Assembly (NCBI GenBank): GCA_031411935.1
Contig: JANOBY010000236.1
Location: 1-11,597 of the forward strand
Direction: 5' to 3'
DNA: 11,597 nt
Origin: JAQGHR01 sp031411935
GTDB taxonomy: Bacteria > Planctomycetota > Planctomycetia > Isosphaerales > Isosphaeraceae
The notes under the pieces were generated by a model. It did no database searches, was not told where the DNA came from, and was given only the letters and a program-made list of their open reading frames with translations. A program made the position numbers and the translations under genes. Below are positions 1 through 7,224 of the stretch, piece after piece (within the stretch, counting starts at the first letter, position 1; each line of letters begins with the position of its first letter).

Positions 1-1
1 C

Positions 2-2782
2 TCAGGGATTGAGCTTCGAGATCAGCGTCTGGTAACGGGCCTTCATCTCGGCGTTGCCCACCGAGGGGGAGAGCGTCATCACGCCCCGGAGCGTCCTGGC
101 GGCGTCGGCCTTCTTGCCGAGCCCTTCGAGCGCCAGGGCCATGTGGTAAACGCACTCATAATACTCGATGCGACGCGGGCGGACCCGGTCGAGCTGGGCC
201 GCGCGGTCCTTCCAGTAGTTGAACGCCGCGCCCCAGCGGTTGCCCGCCTTGTCGGCGCGGGCCCAGTCCTCGAGCAGGAAGCCCTTTTCGAGCAGGGGTT
301 CGAGCTGCCTGGGGTTCTTCGTGATCAGGTCGTTCACGAGCTTCAGGCCGTCGTCGAACTGCCGCCCCTTGCGCAGGGCCTCGGCCTTCTTGAGTTTGAG
401 CACGAGCAGGGCCGTGCTGGACGACGGATTCTTGAGGAAATCGGCGTCGGTCGTGTACTTGCTCAGCATGCGGTCGTACACGGACAGGGCGTCCTTCGGC
501 ATGTCGAGGGAGAGCATGGCGTCGCCCGCGAACTTCAGCGAGTCGAAGCTCTGCCCGGCCTCGCTCGCGGCCAGCGACGTGAGGAACTTCTTGTACGAGT
601 CCTGCGTGCGGCGGAAGGCGGCGTTGTCCTTGCGGGCCTGCTGCGCCTCCATCTCCCGCTTGAGCGACTGGCTCAACTCGAAGTAGAGGCGCGTGAGCTT
701 CTCGCGCGACACGCCCGTCTTCTCCAGCGCCTTCATGTCCTCGATGGCCTTGTCGGACTGGTTGTCGGCCACGTGGGCCTGGAGCAGGACCGTCAGGAGC
801 CCTTCGTACAGGGGGGCCACGTCCTCGGAGAGCGATGCCGAGGCCAGGGCCTGCTGCATGGGCTCGAGCAGCGCGAGCGCCTCCTTGGGCTTGCCCGTGG
901 CCCTGAGGATCTCGGCCAGGGCGTTGGTGTTGATGATCATCGCGGGGTCGGTCGCGGCGGTGCCGGCGGCCTTGCGGGCGTCGAGCGCCGAGGAGGTGAG
1001 GTCGAGCGCGGCCTTCTGCTCAACGTCGGCCTCGGCGTTCTTGCCCTCGTTGCGGAGATTCAGGGCGAGCCGCCAGTGGGCGTCGCCGGCCTTGACCTGG
1101 GCGTCGAGGCGGCGAGGGGACGCGGCCCGCACGCTCTCCAGCGCCTTGGCGGCCTCGGCGTACTGGCCCAGGCCCATGTGGACCTCGCCCAGGGTCACGC
1201 GGGCCGAGTCGGCCTGATCGGTCTCGGGCCAGGTGGCGCTCGTGTACTCGGCGAATTCGAGGAGTCGTTTCAGGTCGCTCGCCCGGTCGAAGTCGGTGTA
1301 GGACTGATAGGCCATGGTGTAGCCGGCCAGGCCGAAGTCGGCGGCCTTGTCCGAGAACTCGCGTTGCGCGTAACGCTTGGCCAGGTGATCGGCCAGGACC
1401 GCGGCCTCGTAATATCCGCCCGAGGAGAAGTAGCAGTACGACAGGAAGTAGCGGGCCTTGTTCGCCTTGGCCGCGTCCTTCGCCGGGTCGGCCCTGCGGA
1501 CCGCCTGCTTGAACAGGCTGATCGCGCGGTCCCACTCGTGCGTGGACATGGCCGAGTCGGCCTGGGCCATCGCATCGTCGTACGAGAGGTTGGCGATCTG
1601 CGACGGGCTGAGCGCGGTCTTCGGCTTGTACTTGAGCAGGAGGTTCAGGGCCTCGGGCTTGTACGGGGAGAAGTAGCGAACGACCTCGCCCAGGCGGTCG
1701 GTCGCCTTGCGGGTGGCCTCCTCCTTGTCCGTCTCGTTCATCCCCTCGGTCAGGGCGAGCAGGTTTTTGGCGAGCTCCAGCTGCACGCCAAGGCCGAACT
1801 CGTCGGTCCGCGCCCTCGGATACTGCTGGAGCCAGCGGGCCGCCTCGTCCACGGCCAGGGCGTGCTCCTGCCTCTTGCCGATCACGATGATCCGGTAGTA
1901 CCCCACGCGGCGACGCATCTCGTCGAACTGGGCGTCGCGGATCGGCTGGGCGATGAGCTCGTTGTAGATGCCCATGGACGGGCCGAGCTTGCCCTGCTCC
2001 TCGTAGCACTTGCCCCGCAAGGCGTACGCGGTCTGGCCGGCAAGCTGGGTGCGATGGTCCTTGTACAGGAGCTCGAACTGCTCGCCGGCCTTGTCCAGGA
2101 GCTCCGCGCGTTCCTTGGCCTCCATGGGCCAGGTCTGGGCGTCCTCGTAATCGACCACGGCCCTCTGCAGCCTTCCGTTGATCAGGCTCTGCAAGGCCCG
2201 TTCGCGTTCCTCGAACCGGGAATCTTCCTTGGGGATGAACTTGGGGAAGGCGTCGAAGTTCGTCTTGAACACGGGCAAGGCCGCGTCGTACGCCTTGCGG
2301 GCCTCCACGAACGAGGCGCGGGCCGAGCCGAGCTTGGCCTGGGCCTCGGCGTCCTTCAGCTCCTTGCTCTCCAGGTAGGCCGTGTGGCCGCGCTCGATGG
2401 ACAGGCGGGCGAGCTGCATGAGGGCGTCGGGCGCGAGCGGATTCTTGGGGTTGTTCTTCGCGAAGCCATCGAGCTTCGCGCGGGCGGCGTCGAGCAGCGT
2501 GTTCTTGCGGGCCACGTCGTTGCTCGCGGTCGCCTCTTCGAGTAGACCTCGGCCTTCGTGATATTCGAGCGCGACCTTCAGGTCGGGCGGAGTGGCGGGA
2601 TCGTTGCGGAGGCTCTCCAGGTAATCGCTCGCGAGGTCGTGATAGCCCCGCTCCCTCAGGCCGGAAAGGAACTTGAGCGCCTGCTTCGCCTCGGGAGAGG
2701 CGTCCTGAGCCTTCGCCTCGGGGGCGATCAGGCCGAGGAGTCCGAACCCGAGGAGGGCAAGCGTCGCGCGACGGAAGATCAT
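2..2782 (-). CDS. Exported TPR-repeat protein, function unknown
   Basis: About 926 residues. The frame can be opened at an ATG at 2843-2845, but I prefer the internal ATG at 2780-2782. From there the N-terminus is a clean Sec signal peptide: an RR-containing n-region, a hydrophobic core ALLGFGLLGLIA, and an AKA cleavage site near residue 25. A GGGGAG ribosome site lies about 10 nt upstream, while the outer ATG has none and sits beside a hairpin. The mature protein is almost entirely helical, with degenerate tetratricopeptide repeats. Examples are EWDRAISLFKQAV near residue 416, YFLSYCYFSSGGYYEAAVLA near 446, and GEVHMGLGQYAEAAKALE near 532. TPR proteins act as protein-protein scaffolds; no catalytic domain is visible, so the role is unknown. 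It probably acts in the periplasm, perhaps in envelope assembly. It lies downstream of an acyltransferase gene on the same strand and may be co-transcribed. The stop codon (TCA on the plus strand) is at 2-4, so the gene appears complete. Confidence 0.88.
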   Translation of the reverse strand: MIFRRATLALLGFGLLGLIAPEAKAQDASPEAKQALKFLSGLRERGYHDLASDYLESLRNDPATPPDLKVALEYHEGRGLLEEATASNDVARKNTLLDAARAKLDGFAKNNPKNPLAPDALMQLARLSIERGHTAYLESKELKDAEAQAKLGSARASFVEARKAYDAALPVFKTNFDAFPKFIPKEDSRFEERERALQSLINGRLQRAVVDYEDAQTWPMEAKERAELLDKAGEQFELLYKDHRTQLAGQTAYALRGKCYEEQGKLGPSMGIYNELIAQPIRDAQFDEMRRRVGYYRIIVIGKRQEHALAVDEAARWLQQYPRARTDEFGLGVQLELAKNLLALTEGMNETDKEEATRKATDRLGEVVRYFSPYKPEALNLLLKYKPKTALSPSQIANLSYDDAMAQADSAMSTHEWDRAISLFKQAVRRADPAKDAAKANKARYFLSYCYFSSGGYYEAAVLADHLAKRYAQREFSDKAADFGLAGYTMAYQSYTDFDRASDLKRLLEFAEYTSATWPETDQADSARVTLGEVHMGLGQYAEAAKALESVRAASPRRLDAQVKAGDAHWRLALNLRNEGKNAEADVEQKAALDLTSSALDARKAAGTAATDPAMIINTNALAEILRATGKPKEALALLEPMQQALASASLSEDVAPLYEGLLTVLLQAHVADNQSDKAIEDMKALEKTGVSREKLTRLYFELSQSLKREMEAQQARKDNAAFRRTQDSYKKFLTSLAASEAGQSFDSLKFAGDAMLSLDMPKDALSVYDRMLSKYTTDADFLKNPSSSTALLVLKLKKAEALRKGRQFDDGLKLVNDLITKNPRQLEPLLEKGFLLEDWARADKAGNRWGAAFNYWKDRAAQLDRVRPRRIEYYECVYHMALALEGLGKKADAARTLRGVMTLSPSVGNAEMKARYQTLISKLNP

Positions 2783-2848
2783 GGTGCGGGGGCTCCCCGT
2801 CCGGCGGCGGACAACGAAAGCGTGGATGCGTTGGCTTTCCTTCATCGT

Positions 2849-2870
2849 ACGACGCGCCGAGAGGCGTCGT
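2849..2870 (-). repeat. Short GC-rich hairpin in the gap between acyltransferase and TPR genes
   Basis: ACGACGC at 2849-2855 pairs perfectly with GCGTCGT at 2864-2870 across an 8-nt loop. It begins 3 nt upstream of the outer ATG of the TPR frame (2843-2845) and would block initiation there. There is no following T-run on either strand, so it is not a classical intrinsic terminator. It could be an attenuator or processing stem within the operon, or chance. Confidence 0.45.
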
Positions 2871-2878
2871 CAACGACT

Positions 2879-3925
2879 TCACGGAGCCTCGGCCCGATAG
2901 GCGAACCGATCCTTGAGCCGCAGGATCGGCGACTCGATCGCGTGCCACGACACGACCGCCACGGCCAGGGTCACGCCCAACTTCGCGGCGCGGGCCGTCC
3001 AGGTCTGCTGATAGAGGAACGTCCCCCCGTCCATGAGCCAGAACACCGGGATGTGGTAGAGATAGAGCCCATAGCTGATCAGCCCGAGATAGCCAAGCAC
3101 CGGGTTCCGCAAGGGCCTCAGCGCGGGGCACCCCGCCCCCGTGACGACCAGCCCCACGAGCCCGAAATAGGTCACGCCCACCGCCAGGATCGTGGACGAC
3201 GGCCGATTCGGGGTCGGGAGGCCGAGGAACTGCACCGCGCTTCCCGTGGAGATCATCCCCCAGGCGAGATAGACGAGCCCCCCCAGGAAGCACGCCGCCG
3301 AGACCTTCACGACCCGCGAGGCCTCCCAACGCATCCGAAGGGCCGCGAGCAGGCCGCCCAGGGCGAACCCGTCGCAGCGGGCGATCAGGATCCGCTCCGA
3401 GAAGCGGCCCCAGGTCAGGTAGCCCCCTTCCCTCGCCATCCACCCGATCGCGATCGTGGCGAAGCAGAGCCAGAGGATGCGTTTGGGCCTGAGCAGAAGG
3501 ACGAGCGCAGGCCAGATCAGGTAGAACTGCTCCTCAAGGGCGAGCGTCCAGGTGTGATCGAACGCCTGCATCGAAGGAGAGCTGCCCCTCCAGTAGAGCC
3601 GGATGTTCTGCGTGTACGTGAGATAGTACGGCACGCTCTCCAGCGACACGGGCTTCGGCAGATAACGGTTGATCGCCACCAAAAAGCCCAGCGTGAGGTA
3701 GTAGATCGGCCAGATCCGCAGCCCCCGCCTCGCGTAGAAATTCACCAGGAACCCGCGCGTGTCGCCGTGCCTGAGGATGATCCCCGTGATCAGGTAGCCC
3801 GACAGGACGAAGAACAGGTCCACGCCCGTCCAGCCCGGATAGAAGGCCTGGGGGTTGAGGTGGAACGCCACGATGGCCACGGCCGCCAGGCCTCGCAGCG
3901 AGTCGAGCTCGGGGATGCGCTTCAT
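2879..3925 (-). CDS. Acyltransferase family 3 (OafA/YrhL-like) integral membrane protein
   Basis: About 348 residues, the usual length for a stand-alone acyltransferase-3 domain. The family moves acyl groups such as acetyl or succinyl across the inner membrane onto sugars of polysaccharides, glycolipids or antibiotics. Visible hallmarks are RIPELDSLRGLAAVAIVAFH at the N-terminus, with the conserved His at residue 22, and FFVLSGYLIT at 38-47. An arginine-rich RRGLRIWPIYYL segment follows at 66-76, then HTWTLALEEQFYLIWP from residue 124 and RCDGFALGG near 183. About ten hydrophobic helices follow the family pattern, and there is no extra SGNH domain. A GTG at 3941-3943 would add six residues. 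I chose the ATG at 3923-3925 because GGTGA lies about 11 nt upstream, while the GTG has no ribosome site. The TPR gene follows on the same strand after a 33-96 nt gap, depending on its start. The acceptor sugar cannot be deduced. Confidence 0.92.
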   Translation of the reverse strand: MKRIPELDSLRGLAAVAIVAFHLNPQAFYPGWTGVDLFFVLSGYLITGIILRHGDTRGFLVNFYARRGLRIWPIYYLTLGFLVAINRYLPKPVSLESVPYYLTYTQNIRLYWRGSSPSMQAFDHTWTLALEEQFYLIWPALVLLLRPKRILWLCFATIAIGWMAREGGYLTWGRFSERILIARCDGFALGGLLAALRMRWEASRVVKVSAACFLGGLVYLAWGMISTGSAVQFLGLPTPNRPSSTILAVGVTYFGLVGLVVTGAGCPALRPLRNPVLGYLGLISYGLYLYHIPVFWLMDGGTFLYQQTWTARAAKLGVTLAVAVVSWHAIESPILRLKDRFAYRAEAP

Positions 3926-3982
3926 GACCGAAGACTTCACCACAAATGGGGTTCGCGCGGAAGCCGCGAGCCGGGATGGCGG

Positions 3983-4012
3983 TTGATCTTTGCTCGCGGA
4001 GGTCGGTATCTT
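3983..4012 (+). promoter_or_regulatory. Weak candidate sigma70-type promoter
   Basis: TTGATC at 3983-3988 and TATCTT at 4007-4012 are separated by 18 nt. Each box matches the consensus at four of six positions. It lies in the divergent gap between the acyltransferase (minus) and the small membrane protein at 4075 (plus), about 60 nt upstream of that start codon. Matches this weak occur by chance, so this is a suggestion only. Confidence 0.25.
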
Positions 4013-4074
4013 GCACCGGTCCTCCGGCGATCCGCCTCCGGCCGTCCCTGGTCCCGAGAAAGCGTCAGGCCGCG

Positions 4075-4308
4075 ATGAAGCCCCAGACCGGAATGCTCCT
4101 GCGACTGCTCGGCCCCCTGATCGAGATCACCTGCGCGGCGATCCTCGTGCGCGTGTGGGGCGAGGGCCGAACGATCGGCGGCGTGGCCGTCGAGCCCCTC
4201 CTCATGTTCGGCTTCGCCGTGGGGCTGGCCATGGTCATCGCGGGGCTCACGCTGGTCAAGAAGCCCTCGACCCTTCGCCGGCCCCACAACGATCAACACC
4301 TCCTCTGA
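4075..4308 (+). CDS. Small two-helix membrane protein, hypothetical
   Basis: 77 residues if started at the ATG at 4075. The open frame extends upstream to 3946, but that part is Arg/Pro-rich, lacks a ribosome site and covers the divergent promoter region, so it is unlikely to be translated. Two hydrophobic stretches are visible: residues 7-28 (MLLRLLGPLIEITCAAILVRVW) and 41-61 (PLLMFGFAVGLAMVIAGLTLV). A short Gly-rich loop joins them, and the tail is basic and polar (KKPSTLRRPHND). This is the pattern of a small helical-hairpin inner-membrane protein. I do not recognise a family. It ends 34 nt before the transporter start, so the two may be co-transcribed. The third-position C/G bias matches neighbouring genes, which supports real coding. 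Confidence 0.6.
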   Translation: MKPQTGMLLRLLGPLIEITCAAILVRVWGEGRTIGGVAVEPLLMFGFAVGLAMVIAGLTLVKKPSTLRRPHNDQHLL

Positions 4309-4342
4309 TCCCGCCCGATCAGCCCACCCGTCGAGCGCATCC

Positions 4343-5101
4343 ATGCCCCAGATCGAAGCAGAATGGGTCGAGCCGGCGGACGCGCGGTCGCGCCCCCCTG
4401 GCGCACCTCGCGGCCCGGTCGGACGCGTGTTCAAGTATTACGACCTGATCATGGCGGCCTTCGTCACGATCCTGCTCTGCACGAACCTCATCTCCGCGCC
4501 CAAGCGAGCCAGCGTGGGGGGATTCGTCTTCGGCACCGGCGTGCTCTTCTTCCCGATCAGCTACCTTTTCGGCGACATCCTGACCGAGGTCTACGGCTAC
4601 GCCCGATCCCGCAAGGTCGTGTGGGCGGGCTTCGGCGCGATCGTGTTCGCCTCGTTCATGAGCTGGACCGTCGTGAACCTCCCGCCCGACCCGTCGTGGA
4701 AGAACCAGGCCGCGTGGGAGACCGTGTTCGGAGGGACCTGGCGCGTGGTCCTGGCGTCGATCCTGGGCTTCTTCGTCGGCGAGTTCGTGAACTCGTACAC
4801 GCTCGCCCGCATGAAGGTCCTCACCCGGGGCAAGTACCTCTGGACCCGCACGATCGGCTCGACGATCACCGGCGAGGCCGCCGACTCGCTGGTCTTCTAC
4901 CCGATCGCCTTCCTCGGCCAGCCGAGCTGGCCCCTGGACAAGGTCCTGCTCGTCATGGGCACGAATTACTGCCTCAAGGTCGCCTGGGAAGTCCTCGCCA
5001 CCCCGCTCACCTACGCGATCGTGGGATACCTCAAAAGAGCCGAAAATGAAGACTTCTACGACGTGAACACGGACTTCACGCCGTTCTCGCTGGAGACCTG
5101 A
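4343..5101 (+). CDS. Queuosine precursor transporter (YhhQ/VUT family, formerly DUF165)
   Basis: 252 residues. Members of this family import queuosine precursors (preQ0/preQ1 in E. coli YhhQ) for modification of the tRNA wobble base. The diagnostic core is present: LFFPISYLFGDILTEVYGY at residues 68-86, and GSTITGEAADSLVFYPIAF at 172-190. Six hydrophobic segments are seen at about 34-52, 58-80, 91-112, 133-155, 172-192 and 200-230. The first 28 residues form a Pro/Arg-rich tail longer than in E. coli YhhQ (221 residues); a later start is possible, but no other Met precedes the first helix. The ribosome site is weak. No queuosine synthesis gene lies nearby, so the substrate is inferred from the family. 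The stop at 5099-5101 precedes the inverted-repeat spacer upstream of glmS. Confidence 0.88.
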   Translation: MPQIEAEWVEPADARSRPPGAPRGPVGRVFKYYDLIMAAFVTILLCTNLISAPKRASVGGFVFGTGVLFFPISYLFGDILTEVYGYARSRKVVWAGFGAIVFASFMSWTVVNLPPDPSWKNQAAWETVFGGTWRVVLASILGFFVGEFVNSYTLARMKVLTRGKYLWTRTIGSTITGEAADSLVFYPIAFLGQPSWPLDKVLLVMGTNYCLKVAWEVLATPLTYAIVGYLKRAENEDFYDVNTDFTPFSLET

Positions 5102-5124
5102 TGGCTCAAAAGGCGAGACCTCAA

Positions 5125-5200
5125 CGCAGATGACGCAGATGAGCACAGATGTTAAAACACGATCTCTGATCTTGATCTGCGTTCCTCTGCGACATCTGCG
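5125..5200. repeat. Long imperfect inverted repeat built on CGCAGATG units
   Basis: Left arm 5125-5151 and right arm 5174-5200 are inverted copies that match at 22 of 27 positions, with a 22-nt spacer. Each arm is made of CGCAGAT-type units repeated about every 9-12 nt: CGCAGATG, CGCAGATG and CACAGATG on the left, and GATCTGCG, CTCTGCG and CATCTGCG on the right. It fills most of the gap between the transporter stop (5101) and the glmS ribosome site. As RNA it would form a long stem in the glmS leader. Units of this type are, to my knowledge, dispersed between genes in planctomycete-like genomes; that was not checked here. Confidence 0.8.
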
Positions 5201-5229
5201 GACCGTGAATCATTCCAGGGAGGGATTTC

Positions 5230-7071
5230 ATGTGCGGGATTGTCGGCTATACGGGCCCTCGCGAGGCGACCCCGATCCTGCTCTCGGGCCTGCGGAGGCT
5301 CGAATATCGCGGGTACGATAGCGCGGGCGTGGCCACCCTGGATGGCCTCTCGCAGTTGATCGTCCGCAAGAAATCCGGCCGCGTGCGGATGCTCGAGGAG
5401 TGGATCGAGCAGGAGCCCGCGCCCGGATCGTGCGGGATGGGCCACACGCGCTGGGCGACCCACGGGCCGCCCTCGGACCGGAATTCGCACCCGCACATCG
5501 GGGGCGACGGCGAGGTCGCCGTCGTGCACAACGGCGTGATCGAGAACCATGCCGCCCTGCGCTCCGAGTTGCAGGCCGAGGGCTTCGTCTTCCGCACCGA
5601 GACCGACACCGAGGTCGTGGCCCACCTCATCGCCCGCGAGATGCGAGGCTCCAGCGACGAGGACCTTTTCGGCGCCGTCCAGAGGTCGCTCCCGAGGCTC
5701 GAAGGGACCTACGGCCTGGCCGTGCTCAGCCCGAGAAATCCGGGCCTCATCGTGGGCGCCCGCCTCGGCAGCCCCCTGGTGGTGGGCGTGGGGGAGGGCG
5801 AGCACTTCCTGGCGTCCGACGCCTCGGCCATCGCCCCCCACACGGCCAACGTGGCGTACCTGCAGGACGGCGAGGTCGTCCGGCTCACGCCCGACACCTT
5901 CGAGATCCGCCACCGCGAGCACGGCTCGATCACGCCCCGGATTGACCGCATCGACTGGAAGCCCGACGCCGTGGAGCTCGGCGGATTCGCCCACTACATG
6001 CAGAAGGAGATCCACGAGCAACCCGTCACCGTGCGAGACGCCTGCCGGGGCCGTCTGCGACGCGCCGAGGCCACCGCGCAGTTCGGCGGCCTGAACATGA
6101 CCGCCAGGCAATTACGCCGGGTGCGCCGCGTGGTCTTCGCCGCCTGCGGGACGAGCTGGCACGCGGCTCTTGTGGGCGAGTACCTCATCGAACGCCTGGC
6201 CCACCTGCCCGTGGAGGTCGAGTACGCGAGCGAGTTCCGCTATCGCAACGCCCCGCTCGACGACCGCACGCTCGTATTCGTGCTCTCGCAGTCGGGCGAA
6301 ACCGCCGACACCCTGGGCGCCCTTCGCGAGGCGAAGCGGAGAGGGCACCCCACGCTCGCGATCGTGAACACGGTGGGGAGCACGATCGCCCGCGAGGCCG
6401 ACGGCGGGATCTACCTCCACGCCGGGCCCGAGGTCGGCGTGGCCAGCACCAAGGCGTTCTCGGCCCAGGTCACGGTCTTGACCCTGCTGGCGCTGGAGCT
6501 CGGCCGCCTTCGCTCCCTGCCATTTACCGACGGGCTGGCCGTGGTCGACGCGATGGAACGCCTGCCCGAGGCGATCGCCGCGGCCCTCGCCCGAGAGCCC
6601 GAGGTGATCCTCGCCGCCGAGCGACTCGCGCCGGCGAGGAGCGCCTTGTTCCTCGGTCGCGACCTCCACTATCCGGTCGCGCTCGAAGGCGCCCTGAAGC
6701 TCAAGGAGATCAGCTACCTCCACGCCGAAGGGTATCCCACGGCCGAGATGAAGCACGGCCCGATCGCCCTGATCGACCCCGAAACGCCCTGCGTGTTCGT
6801 CGCCCCGAAGGGCCCCCTGCACGCCAAGACCCTGAGCAACATCGAGGAGGTCCGCGCCCGCCGAGGGCCCGTGATCGCCGTGGGCACGCAGGGGGACCAC
6901 GCCCTGCGATCGATCGCCGACGTGATGCTGGAGATCCCCGACGTGGCCGAGGTGGTCCAGCCGATCGTGGCCGTCGTCCCGCTCCAACTCCTCGCGTATC
7001 ATGTGGCCAGGTTGCGAGGCTGCGACATCGACAAACCGCGGAACCTGGCCAAGAGCGTGACGGTGGAGTGA
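5230..7071 (+). CDS. glmS: Glutamine--fructose-6-phosphate aminotransferase (isomerizing)
   Basis: 613 residues, against 609 in E. coli. It converts fructose-6-phosphate and glutamine to glucosamine-6-phosphate and glutamate, the first committed step to UDP-GlcNAc for peptidoglycan and lipopolysaccharide, in the cytoplasm. The N-terminal class II glutaminase domain starts MCGIVGY, with Cys2 as nucleophile after Met removal. It is followed by RLEYRGYDSAG (23-33), GHTRWATHG (71-79), NSHPH (85-89) and VVHNGVIENH (98-107). The linker contains HYMQKEIHEQP near 255-265. Two SIS sugar-isomerase domains follow, with FAACGTSWHAAL (303-313), SQSGETADT (353-361), GVASTKAF (403-410) and HAEGYPTAEMKHGP. 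The C-terminal tail DKPRNLAKSVTVE carries Lys608, the equivalent of the E. coli sugar-binding Lys603. The start is secure: AGGGAGGG lies about 6 nt upstream. All key residues are present. The upstream leader has no recognisable glmS ribozyme; it is dominated by an inverted repeat. Confidence 0.98.
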   Translation: MCGIVGYTGPREATPILLSGLRRLEYRGYDSAGVATLDGLSQLIVRKKSGRVRMLEEWIEQEPAPGSCGMGHTRWATHGPPSDRNSHPHIGGDGEVAVVHNGVIENHAALRSELQAEGFVFRTETDTEVVAHLIAREMRGSSDEDLFGAVQRSLPRLEGTYGLAVLSPRNPGLIVGARLGSPLVVGVGEGEHFLASDASAIAPHTANVAYLQDGEVVRLTPDTFEIRHREHGSITPRIDRIDWKPDAVELGGFAHYMQKEIHEQPVTVRDACRGRLRRAEATAQFGGLNMTARQLRRVRRVVFAACGTSWHAALVGEYLIERLAHLPVEVEYASEFRYRNAPLDDRTLVFVLSQSGETADTLGALREAKRRGHPTLAIVNTVGSTIAREADGGIYLHAGPEVGVASTKAFSAQVTVLTLLALELGRLRSLPFTDGLAVVDAMERLPEAIAAALAREPEVILAAERLAPARSALFLGRDLHYPVALEGALKLKEISYLHAEGYPTAEMKHGPIALIDPETPCVFVAPKGPLHAKTLSNIEEVRARRGPVIAVGTQGDHALRSIADVMLEIPDVAEVVQPIVAVVPLQLLAYHVARLRGCDIDKPRNLAKSVTVE

Positions 7072-7093
7072 CCCCGGCCAGCTCGAAGCAATC

Positions 7094-7181
7094 AACCGGC
7101 AGGTCGCCAGGCCACCAAGAAACTCGAAAAATTCCGACCCTGGGAATTCTTGTTCCTTGGTGCCCCGGCGTCCTGGCGGTT
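7094..7181. repeat. Long hairpin-forming inverted repeat (AACCGCCAGG type) between glmS and amidohydrolase
   Basis: Arms at 7094-7123 and 7152-7181 match at 25 of 30 positions when one is reverse-complemented. Inside the spacer, AATTCC (7130-7135) pairs with GGAATT (7143-7148) around a 7-nt loop, so the element can fold as a nearly continuous hairpin of about 88 nt. The outer end of the right arm, CCTGGCGGTT (7172-7181), is identical to the end of the element at 8092-8184. There is no T-run, so it is a dispersed repeat that may also slow or terminate transcription after glmS. Confidence 0.82.
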
Positions 7182-7224
7182 AATCTTCCACGATCCGGCG
7201 ACCGAACCATTGAGGAGCAAGGCC

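Noticed and set aside
143..2545. 800-residue plus-strand open frame opposite the TPR gene
   Set aside because: It is antisense to a gene with signal peptide and repeats, is compositionally extreme (Leu/Gly/Arg/Val-rich) and has no recognisable domain; long antisense frames are expected at this GC content.
1020..3443. 807-residue minus-strand frame spanning the acyltransferase and TPR genes
   Set aside because: It is an out-of-frame shadow of both genes: Arg/Gly/Pro-rich and without domains.
3946..4074. N-terminal extension of the small membrane protein
   Set aside because: It is Arg/Pro-rich, without a ribosome site, and occupies the divergent promoter region.
2558..4078. 506-residue plus-strand frame opposite the acyltransferase
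   Set aside because: It covers a clear acyltransferase on the other strand and reads as Arg/Pro/Glu/His-rich noise.
5125..5200. CRISPR-like array from the repeated CGCAGAT units
   Set aside because: Units are short, imperfect, inverted between arms and without unique spacers; no cas genes are present.
5102..5229. glmS ribozyme in the leader
   Set aside because: The 128-nt gap is mostly the inverted repeat and is too short and unlike the ribozyme core; such ribozymes are mainly known from Firmicutes.
7150..7224. Upstream extension of the amidohydrolase
   Set aside because: It starts on a non-ATG codon inside an inverted repeat; the ATG at 7225 has GAGGAG and begins directly with the family motif.
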